From assembly GCA_009801015.1 (NCBI GenBank), contig VHZZ01000225.1, forward strand, positions 2,200 to 66,199: a stretch of DNA of 64,000 nucleotides, in the 5' to 3' direction. This stretch comes from Silene noctiflora. Taxonomy: Eukaryota; Streptophyta; Magnoliopsida; Caryophyllales; Caryophyllaceae. This document shows, piece after piece, positions 9,551 to 22,093 of the stretch. Each line of letters opens with the position of its first letter. Positions within the stretch are counted from its first letter, which is position 1. The position numbers and the translations under genes are program-made. The notes beneath the pieces were generated by a model. That model saw only the letters and a list, made by a program, of their open reading frames with translations, had not been told where the DNA came from and made no database searches.

Positions 9551-12500
9551 ATTATGTTGTTACAATTTAAGCGTAACTCAAACCGTCAAAAGATTATATA
9601 TACACTTAGGATATAAGCGTAACTCAAACAGTGAAGATTATAGGAGGGCAGAATATTTCATAAACCATTTGTATTATTCATCATTCTATCCTTATCCTAA
9701 ATACATACATAATAATACCTTATACCTTATTTATATTAAATCAATATCTTATTTTCATGTCCGATAATTATATAATTATATTATCTTATCATATAATTCC
9801 ACATATATATGATATTCTGTTTCCTATCCTATAAAATTTTATTAGGATTAGGATAAACAACATGAACTAGTACTGAGTTTAAATGAAGTTTATTTTAATT
9901 AGGATTAGTCTGTAATATTTTATCCCGGTTCAGCTAAAATTTTGCCGTCACAATTGGGTTTTATAAGATCAATAGTTTTGTAGCCTTTATTTGAATTTAT
10001 TTATTTGAATAGAGACAATTTTCATAGTTTGAGTAGTCGGTCATATATATTGGATTACGTAAAGCCTCAAATAGAATAAGCTTTATTTTATGGGAGTGTC
10101 TTACACTAAATTAATGAAAGAGTTTAAATTAATTTTATTAAATAACCGTCTCAGTTGAAAATTAGTGAAAGTTAATAATGTGAGAAGTATCAAAAGAGAC
10201 GGCATGGCACTCGGAAAGTCATTATCCAAAGAGTCACAGAATAGGTGGGAGAGAACAAAAAAGAAAGGCTTTTACCACGTGATTTTGGTTGAGACAAAAT
10301 GTCATTAAATTATTATGAAATTAGTTTGCCTTTTATAAGACCATTTAACTCTAAAAAAGTTACCGAGTATTAAAATGGAATATCCACCAAAAAATCATGA
10401 TCCATATTAAGAAAAAAATATGAATATGTTGACGTAAAATCGTCCTAGGCAAGTTTAATCGTGATACTCAGTATGGATTAGGCATAATGTTTTATACTTC
10501 CAAATGCATGTGAAACTCTACATCTAATGGGAAATCAATCAATCAATCACGAAATACAACGAGCTTAAGTAATTAGACTCTGTTGTAAATTGTAATATTG
10601 GATATCCAGATTCAAACGTTAATTTATCTAAAATTATCAATATGGTTACGTATCATAATAGGATACGAGTATAAATAAATATGTAATTATCATGAATTGG
10701 TTGAAACATTATGGAACTTGTAAAAATAATAAAATAAACACGAATGAAAAAAAGAAGATTAAGATAAGATAAGATTAATTAAACTAACCAAATAGGCCGC
10801 CAGAGTTGGATGCACCAATCAGAAATTAAAAAAAGAAGAAAAGAAAATAAACCCTTGAATTAAGAAGCAAGTTTATATTAAATTGAATTAGGAAAACTTA
10901 GTTTCTTCTTAATAAGGTTGGTTTAAAAAAGAAATTGTAATTTCTGAATAAGGATGAAGGAAGAGAGAGAGAGAGATGAGTTTTGATGATAATGAAATTA
11001 TGAAGCGAGGGTCATATGATATTTATAGAGTAATAACACGGGCAGTCAAGTTCCCAATTATTTTAATTTTAATTTTAATTTTAATGGATTGATAATCAAT
11101 TAGTGGTGCGTATTTACTCATTGACCAAACAAGGTTGGGGTCATGGTGTCATGGTGTGCCCTTTCCATATTCTCAGTCACCAACAGTAAGTCACCAACAA
11201 TTTTATTTTTCAAGACTCCCACACTCTTCTATTACTGCTAACATTTTCAATCTTTTTTTTTTTTTTTCTTTTTTTTTTTAATACAGACATTAAATCTATA
11301 TTATTGCTTTCTATGTTTGTGTCCAATGTATCATCCTCAGACTTTAATTTAGATACCATCCCTTCTTTTCTACTCATTTCTCTACATTTTTATTACTCTC
11401 CTTTTCTTTTCCTTTCCTCAACTAAATTATATTTGTGTTATATTTTCTTTATGGATCCGACATGGTCAAAAGCGAGACCAAATCTAACAACAATATTAAA
11501 AAAAAAACACAAACAATACACACTCTACACCTTTTAATTTCTTGAACCTCATAATATAAAAATATATACTACTCCGTAATATAAATGGTTGCAGTCCACG
11601 TTAAAATAAATACGATGCAAGCAACTTAATCATTTTTGTATGTATGTTTGATACGGTGGAGATTATCATGACAGAAATATGGGATATTTGGTATCATGAA
11701 CATGGAAACTTGCACATTCACTCTCTCCCTGCCTTTCGACGATTAAATTTCCCTAAATACCATATTTGAGTAATTTGTTTCCTAAAAAGCACGATTCTGA
11801 ACCATTAAATTCATCTCCTTTAACTCCCTAGTACTCACTCCGTCCTAATACAAGGCTGTCAAGACTTACGGAGTGGAGTGTATGTAGTCTTGTCCAAAAG
11901 CATCGAAGCATTAAACTGATGAGGCCCAGGAAGAAGACTGTCTCTCTCCTGTTGAGCATAGTAAACTATAGAATGAGAGTGTCTGCGCACATGGATGATG
12001 AATCCAGTCATGATGGATTGTTGATACAATGATACCTTGACCTAACTTTGTTTTTCCCAAAAGTAAGTATATATAAGGACAACATTGCTATTTAAAATTG
12101 TTTTACAAATAACTACTATGACTATGTTCATCAAACAAAGTCATGACCGATTATGGATTAAAAATCAAATTAAAAATAAAGGAAAATGCAACCGAACATG
12201 GAGACCGTTCACGCAAAACGGTTGCTGTCAAAAGCCCTGCTTCAACAACCGCGTTCAACATTAATTTAGTGATGCTACAAACCCACGTGGTCCCACATTC
12301 ATGGCTTTAACCAACCAACGCATGTCACGTGTTGTAACTTTTGGGTTTGTATTATTTTATTACAATGTACTCCGTATATATTACCGAGTAACAGATTGCA
12401 GTAACAAATGAAAATAAAAGAGGTTAAGATAGTTCATTGATAAATATTCAAATTTTGGAGTAGGCAAGTAGGTTATGAATATTAATATATAATTTTTATC

Positions 12501-12640
12501 TACTGATAATATATTTTTCTAATAATCTCTAATGATAATATTCTATAATAAAAGAATTTAGGATCTGATTTCATCATCTATAGGATTCAATCCTGTAATA
12601 GAAGCTTGAAAATTAATTAAAGATATACGTCCTTTTTTAG
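9551..12640. other. Gene-free region upstream of INT-A
   Basis: Very AT-rich. It holds a (GA)n tract near 10960-10976, TTTTAA repeats near 11062-11084 and poly-T at 11251-11279. Two G-box-like CACGTG sites (about 12283 and 12329) and scattered CTCCGTA fragments typical of degraded MITEs are present. No open frame looks like a gene. Confidence 0.5.
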
Positions 12641-12649
12641 CCGGGTTTT

Positions 12650-14563
12650 CAAAGACAAGGTTTTTTATAGGGAATCTTTCCCTAATCAAAATTTTATTAA
12701 GCATGGGGTAACTTATCTTGAGGATGTCGAGGTCTCATTACTGGTTTGTAGCTTATCTCTCAAAACCCGCATGGTTGGAAAATTGGTCGTTTCTTGGAGC
12801 TTAAGGTTTGGAATAGCGAGTGGGTTAAAGGATGGGTATGAGCTACCTTCCGGTTTCTCCTCCTACAAATAAGAAACACCTTATATAAATAGCATGTTTA
12901 ATGAATTACATAATGACTAACGAATGAATAAATAATACAAGGCATGACAACTATAGCCTTTCTAATGAAATTACGCTCAACTCAGTGATCACCAAAGCTC
13001 GTGGCTCGTCCCGCCTCTCGCTAGATATCAAATGCAAACCTGAACTCAAACTGCTCTACATATGATCGAAAATATCATATGAATCAACACAGGCCACCCC
13101 GGAAATAGGTGACAATTTACACATAACCACACACGGTCAGTTTTAATAATACAATTAATCATGAAAGACAATAGGCATGAATATGAAATGCAATATGATT
13201 GCACAGTCGCAAGACTCCAATCACCATCACTCCGCAACTAACACACTTGTACCAGAGACACACCCACGGTACCCACAACCCGGTGACGGCACCGCCCACC
13301 AAACAACCATACCGCAGTCCTTAAAACAGGTACTCGGGACACACTCGTGGTATCGAGCCCGGGCGCTAACCGGACCTCTGCTAGGCATCGTGACACCACA
13401 CGAGCCCCTTCATACTCAAGTCATTAACGTGCACACCCTTTTTTGAGTGAGAAGCTCCAAAAGGCGACCCAAGCGTAAGACGGTTTGTCTCCTCAACAAC
13501 CATCTATCATAACCACATCACCACTATAACCTTCAACATCCTTCACCATCACATATGATACGATATGCAAAACGTCTCATGACATAAGAATCCCGACATG
13601 CCAACATGCTCCTTATAACAATCATTCATTCTCGTGTTATAATGCATTATATCCACAATATAAGATTAACCATCCATTACTCAATCATCATGATATGATA
13701 TGATTACGCCAACAACAAGAGACTTATACCCATTTCCATATACATGTTATAATGCAACCCAACCACCAGAATTATCCCCTTAATGATGCAATTAACCACT
13801 AAGCATGTTATAATGCAAATGCTCTATTCATGTGAGTCTAATTACAACATCAACAACAACAGATACAACATTCATATTATTGAAACCGATAAGGATTAAC
13901 CTACCTTTTAGCAAACTCCATAAGCACAAGCAAGCACACTAACCCTTCTCTAAAAGCCACATCCTACAATTAATCAAGTAATTCCTATTATTAGTTATGT
14001 CCTACAACAATATAATACATATAATTACTTACTACAACTATTTAATTACTCAAAACCCTAATTAATATGCCCAAACAACAAAACCCCCAATTACCCCAAA
14101 TTCTGAGGTTACTATAAAGAATAAGAGAAGAAAAGGGATGAACAAACTTACAAAGGTAAATAAATGAGGAAGTATGAAGCTTGATCATAAAATCTTCACA
14201 AGATAGGGTAAATCTAAAATGGATAAGGTTTGAAGGATATCTAGAGATTTTTGGTGGTGGAAAAGGAGTTGGTAGGCGTTTAGGGCTGTGAAAACGAGGA
14301 AGAAAACTGAAAAAGGGATATTTATATTAAGGCCAATAACACGGAGCCTAACGCGCGGAAACATTTATGGGTTCGTACACTCAGTCGAGTGTAATAAGAC
14401 ACTCGGCCGAGTGCACCGTCGCTCGGTCGAGTGGCTACTATCAGGACCTGGTACAATTCCCAGAGAACACTCGGTCCGTATACACGGTTGAGTGAGGCTC
14501 CACTCGGTCGAGTACTCAGTTGTACTCGGCCGAGTGCACTACTACAAATTACGAGGTATTACA
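12650..14563 (-). mobile_element. LTR-retroelement remnant, probably Ty3/gypsy
   Basis: Read on the minus strand from 14563, the sequence starts TGTAATACCTCGTA, the usual start of plant Ty3/gypsy LTRs. It then runs through a block rich in CACTCGGCCGAGTG-type palindromes, a TATA-like TAATATAAATATCC and a leader-like region. No coding domain of a retroelement is recognisable, so this looks like a lone or heavily decayed LTR. The inner boundary near 12650 is uncertain. Age cannot be judged without a partner LTR. The palindrome motif also appears at 46340-46400. Confidence 0.45.
13625..13820. repeat. TGTTATAATGCA repeated three times
   Basis: The 12-mer TGTTATAATGCA occurs near 13635, 13745 and 13806 inside the retroelement-like region. 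The spacing is irregular. Meaning unknown. Confidence 0.5.
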
Positions 14564-15582
14564 AACGTGGGGGTAATTTTCTTTAAGAAGAGGCTACGGT
14601 CTCTTTCAGGGTCTTAAGTTTAGAAAATTCTTAGCGTGAGGGAATCAGTACATGCCACTAATTTTCTGCTTCGTTGATTGCGGATGCCACCCCCAGAGTC
14701 TCCCTTTATTGGCCCGCCACGAGAAGGATGTGCACATTTATAATCTGAGGGATTGATGACGCATGATCGTAGTGCGTAAGTCGTGTGAGTATAGCACGCA
14801 AGGAGCTAGCCATGTGATAGGAGCGTGCAAGCTAGGTCGTATGACCGTAGCACGCATGCATGTTGTGGACAGGTGCGTTCGCCGCGTGAATTGGGTTCTA
14901 CTTGGAGTGTTGTTGTTGGTCATGGAGGTTGGATTTGGAGTTTGGAGTTTGGTTCTTGGGATTGATTTTGTTGACTGTGATTGATATTGGTCTAGTTGTC
15001 GTATACTTGAGGATTGTTTTTGTGTATTGATTATCCCTACTCAACTTTTGGTTGATTGTTTGTATGTTGTGTGTGTCAAAATGTTTTCTGACTACTGTTG
15101 TGATCCATTTGATACTCTCGTCAAATGATGAGCAGTGAGTCTGACAAGTAATTAATTGGTGTATGTGATTGGATGTTGGCCGGGAATGGACGTTGTCACC
15201 GGATCTTGCTTAGATGACTTCACTTAGTAGCTTTAAATAGTTTTGTACTTGGATATTTCCACGGTTATATTTTGGATTATTTTTGGGTTTGTAAGAAGTA
15301 TTTTTCACTCAATTATTAAATAATCCTCAAGTTTTATTATTGGAGATTTGATATATATACTACTTTAAGAAACCAAGATGGTCACAAACTCAGTTATTTG
15401 AGAATGTCTTGTTCAAAACTGTTGGATAAATGAGAGTATTACACTCCTACCATGTATTGGTGAATACCGCGGTACTTATCGTGGTACATTTGTACCTCAT
15501 TGTATGACGTGGCAAGTATTTGGACCAATATGCATGACTTGTGCTTGGCACACGATTCAGGTCGATTGAGCGTGCCCATCCA

Positions 15583-15615
<33 letters not shown>

Positions 15616-16205
15616 TTAGAACGCTACTTTAATTGTGCACAAAACAATTTACAAGAATGAAATTAGTGGGTAACCGAGATGTTATCTGGGTACCCACTTC
15701 TTTGGCAATAGCAAAACTAATCCTAGTAAAAATGTGAGCAGCAACAAAATTAAATAAAATTAAGTTAATTTTAATTCAGATCCTATAAATTCAGTTCAAA
15801 AATATTTAAATCGTATAATTCCAGTTCAAAAAAGTTTCAGTTTACCTCATACAAATTTCGTTCAGTTATTAAATTTTGAAAAACATGGCCAAAATGACTG
15901 TACGTCAGAACATATGAGAATCATTTTTTTTCCCATACTAAGAACTTGTCATCAGTTTGTATATCTTTGACTAATTTTGATCTACACACTAAAATATAAT
16001 TAACGTCTTACTGCAATTTCATTCATACTTTTGTTCTAACATGATATGATAAACAAAGGGCAGTGATAATAAAACTACATTTTTTAGTTAATGTTACAAC
16101 AATACAAGATAAGCCAAAGAACGTGTTATTATTCATCGTTTCACAAAAATGAGCACCATTATTAATTTCGGAGTGATATTATCCTTCCCTAACAAAAGCA
16201 AAGCG
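14564..16205. other. Gene-free repeat-like DNA with an (ATT)n microsatellite
   Basis: The first ~900 bp are G/T-rich with repeated GTAGCACGCA/GTAGTGCGTAAG-like words (14770-14860), unlike the flanking AT-rich DNA, so they may be more retroelement debris. (ATT)n runs at 15583-15616. No gene seen. Confidence 0.45.
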
Positions 16206-16207
16206 TC

Positions 16208-16392
16208 TTGCTTGTGACGGACATTATCCGTCACAAGCTGAAGACGGATAGTCTCCCTCTCACAATAATGCAAGTGAGAGGGCAAGTGGAGGGAAAATGG
16301 AGCCCCCAATGGGTAGTGTCACTTGCATATTGTGAGAGGGGCACTATCCGTCTTCAATTTATGACGGATAGTGCCCGTCTTCAATTAGAATT
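16208..16392. mobile_element. MITE with about 65-bp terminal inverted repeats
   Basis: The left arm (CTTGTGACGGACATTATCCG, then AAGACGGATAGT and CCCTCTCACAATAATGCAAG) is mirrored by the right arm (CTTGCATATTGTGAGAGGGG, then CACTATCCGTCTTCAATTTA). Both arms also contain small internal palindromes around the GACGGATA words. No transposase. Another GTGACGGT-like fragment lies near 16668. The long inverted repeats suggest a Mutator-type MITE, but no target duplication could be fixed. Confidence 0.7.
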
Positions 16393-16670
16393 TGTGTAAC
16401 AAAAGTGCCAAAAAGTCTAAAAAAGAACATGTGCATTGTTCCTCAAATTTTTATTTGCTACCACTGAGGTACGATCAACATCGTGCTTATTCATGCGCTC
16501 TTGTTACATCTCAAGTTGGTCATACGAAAACTATCAAGTATTGGAACCCAAAAAATTGGAGGCCGTCTGCCGTTGCAAAGGCTGCAGAAGCTAAAACTCG
16601 GATCCGTTATTATTTAATCTCCCGGATTTATGAAGATACTTATTTGTATAACATTCGGTCTCTCTTGTGA
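16392..16670 (+). other. Unrecognised open frame next to the MITE
   Basis: A 92-codon frame whose second half (around NPKNWRPSAVAKAAEAKTRI) has balanced amino-acid use, unlike the AT-driven frames nearby. No family recognised. It could be an exon relic carried or left by a mobile element. No promoter or splice partner found. Confidence 0.2.
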
Positions 16671-16779
16671 CGGTGACCACTTGTAACACGTAATAAATAA
16701 AAATTTGTGTTCAAATAATAGGCTCCATAGTGAATTTATTATCACGTATTTAATAAATATAACGATAAGTTTCTTAAAG

Positions 16780-16815
16780 ATCTAGTTTTATACCCATGCA
16801 AAATTTGCACGGGTT
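16780..16815. repeat. Hairpin ACCCATGCAAAATTTGCACGGGT-type repeat end
   Basis: CTAGTTTTATACCCATGCAA is followed by its inverse TTTGCACGGGT, forming a stem around AAAATT. A similar word (CTAGTTTTTTAGGCCCGATG) stands at 38887. Such CTAG-plus-hairpin words mark ends of dispersed plant repeats; the family is not determined. Confidence 0.35.
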
Positions 16816-19262
16816 TACTTTCAAATTTTTGATACGAAATATTATACACAATCATAACACGGCGTATAAGTTTTTATATACCAACGGGTCTAAGTTGTTG
16901 AGTTATGTCAACTGTTTTAAAGAACACAAAAACTTAAATATGAGTATATTTTTATATTTTTCTAAATTTAAGAGATATCAATTTTTATATTTTTGACTTA
17001 AATTTTTTTAAATAATAAATAAATGAAATGTAATATTTATAATACACATTTCATTTGTATTTTTTTTTAATATTTTTAAATTTTTAATTTTAATGTTGAA
17101 TAAATGATTTACAAAAAAAAGTAGGCAAATGTAAAACGGGGTAGGTTCGTTCATTTTCATGAGATTTCTATCGACGAAATTATCAATAATATACAAAGTA
17201 AACTAAAATTAAGAGAAAGAATAATTGATTATGGATGAAGATGTGGGGGACCCTACCTAAATAAAGTTTTTTCACAAACCTTGAAAATCAGCAGTCAATA
17301 AGAAGTCAAGAAATGACTTATCTTTTATACCATGTAGATTATTTCATAATAAAAGTCGGTGTTTGGCTAATTAGATACGACAATGTTGCATTTCCAACTT
17401 TGATACTTTATATACAGTATACTTTTCAAATAATTTGGCAAGAAAAGTCTAATCATTGGAAGCTTGGCGTCAACTTTGATACTTTATATACAGTATACTT
17501 TTCAAATAACTTGTTTATTTAGAATCAAGCCCCGTAAATTTTGACCCGTAACCCAATTAAGCATAACCCAATTTGACCTATTAATTCAGGGTCAAAACCC
17601 GATCCGAACTGCTCGACTCGCTGGATTAAAGATAGATAATTTTTTTTATTAAAACATTGGAGTAAAATTTAGATAATAACAATAAAAAAATACTCCATTA
17701 TTTTAATATTTTAAATGACAAAAATAGTCATTAAAATAATTTAATTTTTTATTAAAGCTTATTATAAGTATGGTAAGTACCCCCTCATATTTATCTAGTT
17801 ATATTTATGTTTCATTAGTATACCCTTCACAAAAGAATAAAAACATAAACAACTAGTTGAATGAGAGAGATTAGGAAGTAAAAAATATAATTATAACAGT
17901 AATATTAAAAGCACAAAAGTTTCAGAGAGACGGTATCTCAATAACAGTATTGAGAGAGTATATTTTTTCGCTATAATAAATGGTAGAAATATACAAAAAA
18001 ACGCAATAAATATTAATGATCCGTATTTTAACTTAACTCGACATGTGACCCTTATAACCCCATTCATATTCTATCCGAATTCGTATACAATCCGAGCCGC
18101 ATTCATGCCTAACTCAAAATTTGACCCGCCCAACCCGTTTAACGGGTCTTTTAGACCTGAATAATTGGCGACCTATGGAGCATTTGAGCGTATTGACCCG
18201 TCGACTGTTGTAGCCCGTGTAGGTTAATGAGATGTGAAATGTCTTAAGGATAAGGTTAAGCTGTGAGCCTGTGATTAGTGATTACTCATTATATTTACTT
18301 TTCAAAAAATAATACTAGACACAGCGCATAAAAAGTGGCCATTTTATCATAAAAAACGATCATTTTAGATTCATAAGTAACCCCTTCTTATCATTCTAAA
18401 ATGACCAGTTCTTAAAATGATCACTATTTAACGTAAAAATAGTCACTAATTTATCCTAAAATGATCACTTTTCAATTTTTAATCATATCCTTGTAAAGAA
18501 AAGTCAAGGTTATGCTTTTAACGTGGTCCTTTTGTCAAGAGCAATGACTATTATTGGGTCCTTCTTAACAATTAGATTATGTAATTTGGTGTCGTTTCTC
18601 ACTTCACAAAGTTGACTAATTGGTTGTTGAAATTATTGGGGCTTATTCGTGATGACGCCGACTTAAACTACGTTTGGCATGTTCTTTTTAACTGAACTGA
18701 ACTGAACTGAATTGAACTGAAAAAATCAACATTTTTGGCAGACAGCAACACTGTTTTGGTATGTGTGATTTAAGAAAAAATCTTTGACTGAGACTTTGAT
18801 GGAAAAATTAAGGAAACCACTGTGGTGCACAGCGGTTTTGTGGTTTTACAAAGAGGAACTTAGGGTACAAGTTTATGCTTGTGCTCAACATAAAATAAAA
18901 GTGAAAACCGCTGTCCACCATAACGGTTTCCAGTTTTTTTTATTAAAAATAATTGTTGATGTGAAGTGTGAACCCATAAAGAGTAAATAGTTTCATTTCA
19001 ACACCATTTCATTGAATACTTTCCGGAATACAGTAAGTTTGCTTAAGACAGACATGGTGGTAATAAAGACAAAAATTTTGGCATTTTCTAGGCAACAAAT
19101 GGGGTGATTTGATATGTATTTGACCCGTTTTAAGTTTAAAACAGATAATGTTCTTCTTGAATAAGAATTTGTGTCCAAAATAACACCATTTTATAAAAAA
19201 ATTCTAGATAACAAGACTACTTGAACTAGAATTTTAAGTATGATACGTAAATACCAAGTATC
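16816..19262. other. Gene-free DNA between MITE and palindrome
   Basis: AT-rich, with GACCCG-rich repeat debris (17540-17620, 18050-18210), repeated AAAATGATCAC-like words (18340-18470) and a (GAACT)n run at 18689-18721. No gene seen. Confidence 0.45.
17393..17515 (+). repeat. Tandem duplication, about 75-bp unit
   Basis: A block beginning CAACTTTGATACTTTATATA and running to TTTTCAAATAA appears at about 17395 and again at about 17470. Confidence 0.75.
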
Positions 19263-19532
19263 ATACAATAATACGTAAATACCAAGTACATAAATATTGA
19301 ATGTAACCTTTAAATATTACGGACTAGGACATTTTCTCAACATAAATATTAAGTAAANNNNNNNNNNNNNNNNNNNNNNNNNNNNNNNNNNNNNNNNNNN
19401 NNNNNNNNNNNNNNNNNNNNNNNNNNNNNNNNNNNNNTTTACTTAATATTTATGTTGAGAAAATGTCCTAGTCCGTAATATTTAAAGGTTACATTCAATA
19501 TTTATGTACTTGGTATTTACGTATTATTGTAT
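19263..19532. repeat. 95-bp perfect inverted repeat flanking an 80-N gap
   Basis: The arm 19263-19357 and the arm 19438-19532 are exact reverse complements over 95 bp. They are separated only by a run of 80 N (19358-19437). The left arm also sits in a short direct repeat (ACGTAAATACCAAGTA, twice). This is either a real hairpin element that collapsed during assembly or a false join of two copies of one contig end. Confidence 0.9.
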
Positions 19533-19796
19533 TATCTGAGGGTTTCAACGATGCGTCATACGACCACGTAAGAGTTGACAAGAGTTTCAAATATAAATAA
19601 ATAAAATGCTATAAATAACAAAGTTTAATTAATTAGATAAATAATGTCGTAAATTGACAAGGCAAACAAGTATAGTTAGTAAGTTAGTAATAAGTGATCC
19701 TAAATTAGCTCAATGCTGAGCTGCTATGAATCACAAAATACCCAACAAATTATCCAACTAATACGTGAATTAATAATTATCCTTAAAACATTCTTA

Positions 19797-19805
19797 ATAT
19801 ATATA
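19797..19805 (+). promoter_or_regulatory. Probable TATA box of INT-B
   Basis: TATATATAG lies about 60-70 bp upstream of the INT-B ATG. Sequence-based guess only. Confidence 0.4.
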
Positions 19806-19865
19806 GTTATTCATGTTGGATTCTTTTTCATAATTTAAACTACATTACTCGAAGAACAAGTGAAA

Positions 19866-22093
19866 ATGGTGGAGGGAGGATTTGTCAAGGCAGACCAGAC
19901 AGAGTTTACAGAATGTTTCAGAACAATTGGAAAAACGCCTTATATCATGCGACTCGCCTTTTCTGCTGGCATTGGAGGCCTTCTCTTCGGCTACGACACA
20001 GGTACCTTGAATCCGTATAGTATAAATGTATAATGCTAATGCTAGCTTCTAAGTCTACTGGATTCATTTTGTTTCTATACTCTATAGGTGTTATCTCTGG
20101 GGCTCTTCTATACATCAAAGAGGACTTTAAAGATGTCGAACGCAAAACCTGGTTGCAGGAAACCATAGTGGCCATGGCAGTAGCAGGAGCCATACTAGGA
20201 GCGGGTATTGGGGGTTGGTTGAATGATAAGTTAGGAAGGAAACCGGCAATCGTAATAGCAGATATTCTGTTTTTCATTGGTGCTATAATCATGGCCCTTG
20301 CTCCAGCTCCTTGGGTCATCATACTTGGACGAGTCTTTGTGGGTTTAGGCGTTGGTATGGCGTCCATGACTGCACCTCTCTACATCTCTGAGACCTCTCC
20401 TACTAGGATTCGAGGGGCTCTTGTTAGCACCAATGGCTTGCTCATCACTGGAGGCCAATTCTTTGCTTATCTCATTAACCTTGGCTTCACCACGGTAGAG
20501 TAATCTCCCTCGTCTACTTCATTGATGACCCTAAATATACATATAATTGTTAACTACGTGTCTAATACTCCAACCGAGTTGTTCAGGTTACCGGGACATG
20601 GAGATGGATGCTAGGGGTGGCTGCTATTCCAGCATTAATACAACTTATACTCATGATCTCCCTTCCAGAGTCTCCTAGGTGGCTTTACAGAAATGTAACA
20701 AATAACACTAAACCATTTTTACTGATTTCTTTTTTCTTTTTTTTTTGCTAAAAGTTTTCTTCATTGCTATTCTTGGTGTGTAATTGAGCAGAACAAAGTT
20801 GCAGAGGCAGAAGCCATATTGTCGAAAATCTACGGGGCAGAAGAAGTGGAGGAAGAAATGAAAGCATTAAAAGCGTCAGTAGAGCATGAAATGGCAGAAG
20901 AAGGGGAAATTGGAGGGGGAAGCATGATAACCAAAGTGCGAAAAGCATGGGGAAACACGGTAGTTAGAAGAGGACTATATGCGGGAATAACAGTACAAGT
21001 GGCACAACAGTTTGTGGGTATAAACACGGTGATGTATTACAGTCCGACAATAGTGCAGTTGGCGGGATTTGCATCTAAAAGCACAGCCATGGCACTCTCT
21101 CTAATCACGTCAGGACTGAATGCAGTAGGGTCGATAGTAAGCATGATGTTTGTAGACAGATATGGGAGAAGGCGACTTATGATCATCTCTATGTTTGGCA
21201 TCATTACTTGCCTCATCGTCTTGGCTCTTGTCTTCTATCAAGCTGCTCAACAAGCTCCCAGAATTAGTTCCACAGAATCCGCTCATTTTGGATTAAACTC
21301 TACCTGTCCTGATTTCACCTCTGCTCCCAATCCCGCTTCTTGGAACTGTATGACTTGTTTGAAAGCTGCCTCTCAATGCGCCTTCTGTACCAATCAAGCT
21401 AGCGAGGTATTATTGCTCTTTCTCACAATAGTCTTGTTTCATTTCTGGACGTTTTCTGTGAGTGGTACCGTGTTCCATTTGCAGAGTATTAGAATCACAT
21501 TCATCCATGATACTGACTCATTGGATGAGAAGAAAGTGCATTGAACTAAAATTTGGTATCATATTCTAAAACTAATCTGTCCAACTTTGAATTTGGAATA
21601 ATAACAGTTGCACCCGGGAGCATGTTTAGCAAAAACAGATGGGATGAAAGCGGCATGCCATGGAGAGCACAGAGTGTACTTCACGGAAGGATGTCCTAGC
21701 AAATTTGGTTTTTTGGCAGTCATACTTCTAGGAGCATACATAATCTCGTACGCTCCAGGAATGGGGACGGTGCCATGGATAGTCAACTCTGAAATATATC
21801 CACTAAGGTACAGAGGAGTTGGTGGTGGTATAGCGGCAATGGCCAACTGGACGTCAAATCTTCTAGTGAGTGAGACCTTCTTAACATTAACGCAGGCCTT
21901 AGGATCAGCGGGTACCTTCCTGTTGTTCGCAGGGTTCTCAATCATTGGACTCATATTCATCTACTTGGTGGTGCCTGAAACTAAAGGGCTGCCTATTGAA
22001 GAGGTGGAGCGTATGCTGGAGAAGGGGTTTAAGCCAAGCCTGTTGGGTGGTCCAAATAGTAGTAACAAGGAGAGTAAAGCTGCTGAAGCATGA
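19866..22093 (+). CDS. Inositol transporter, INT2/INT4 type (INT-B)
   Basis: Five exons (19866-20001, 20088-20494, 20587-20694, 20792-21406, 21608-22093) encode 583 aa. It starts [18 protein letters not shown], like Arabidopsis INT4. It shows the same sugar-porter motifs as [40 protein letters not shown] and VPETKG. The Cys-rich PSI-like extracellular insert ([15 protein letters not shown], then [11 protein letters not shown]) places it with the plasma-membrane H+/myo-inositol symporters. Exon 2 (407 bp) equals the sum of INT-A exons 2 and 3 (71+336). Conversely, an intron between SE and LHPGAC is absent from INT-A. It faces INT-A head to head and converges with the VTC4 gene 1.8 kb downstream. 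Substrate assignment follows the family; not proven. Confidence 0.93.

Noticed and set aside
13177-13446. 89-codon frame in the LTR-like region
   Set aside because: No retroelement or host domain; the higher GC content makes long frames likely by chance.
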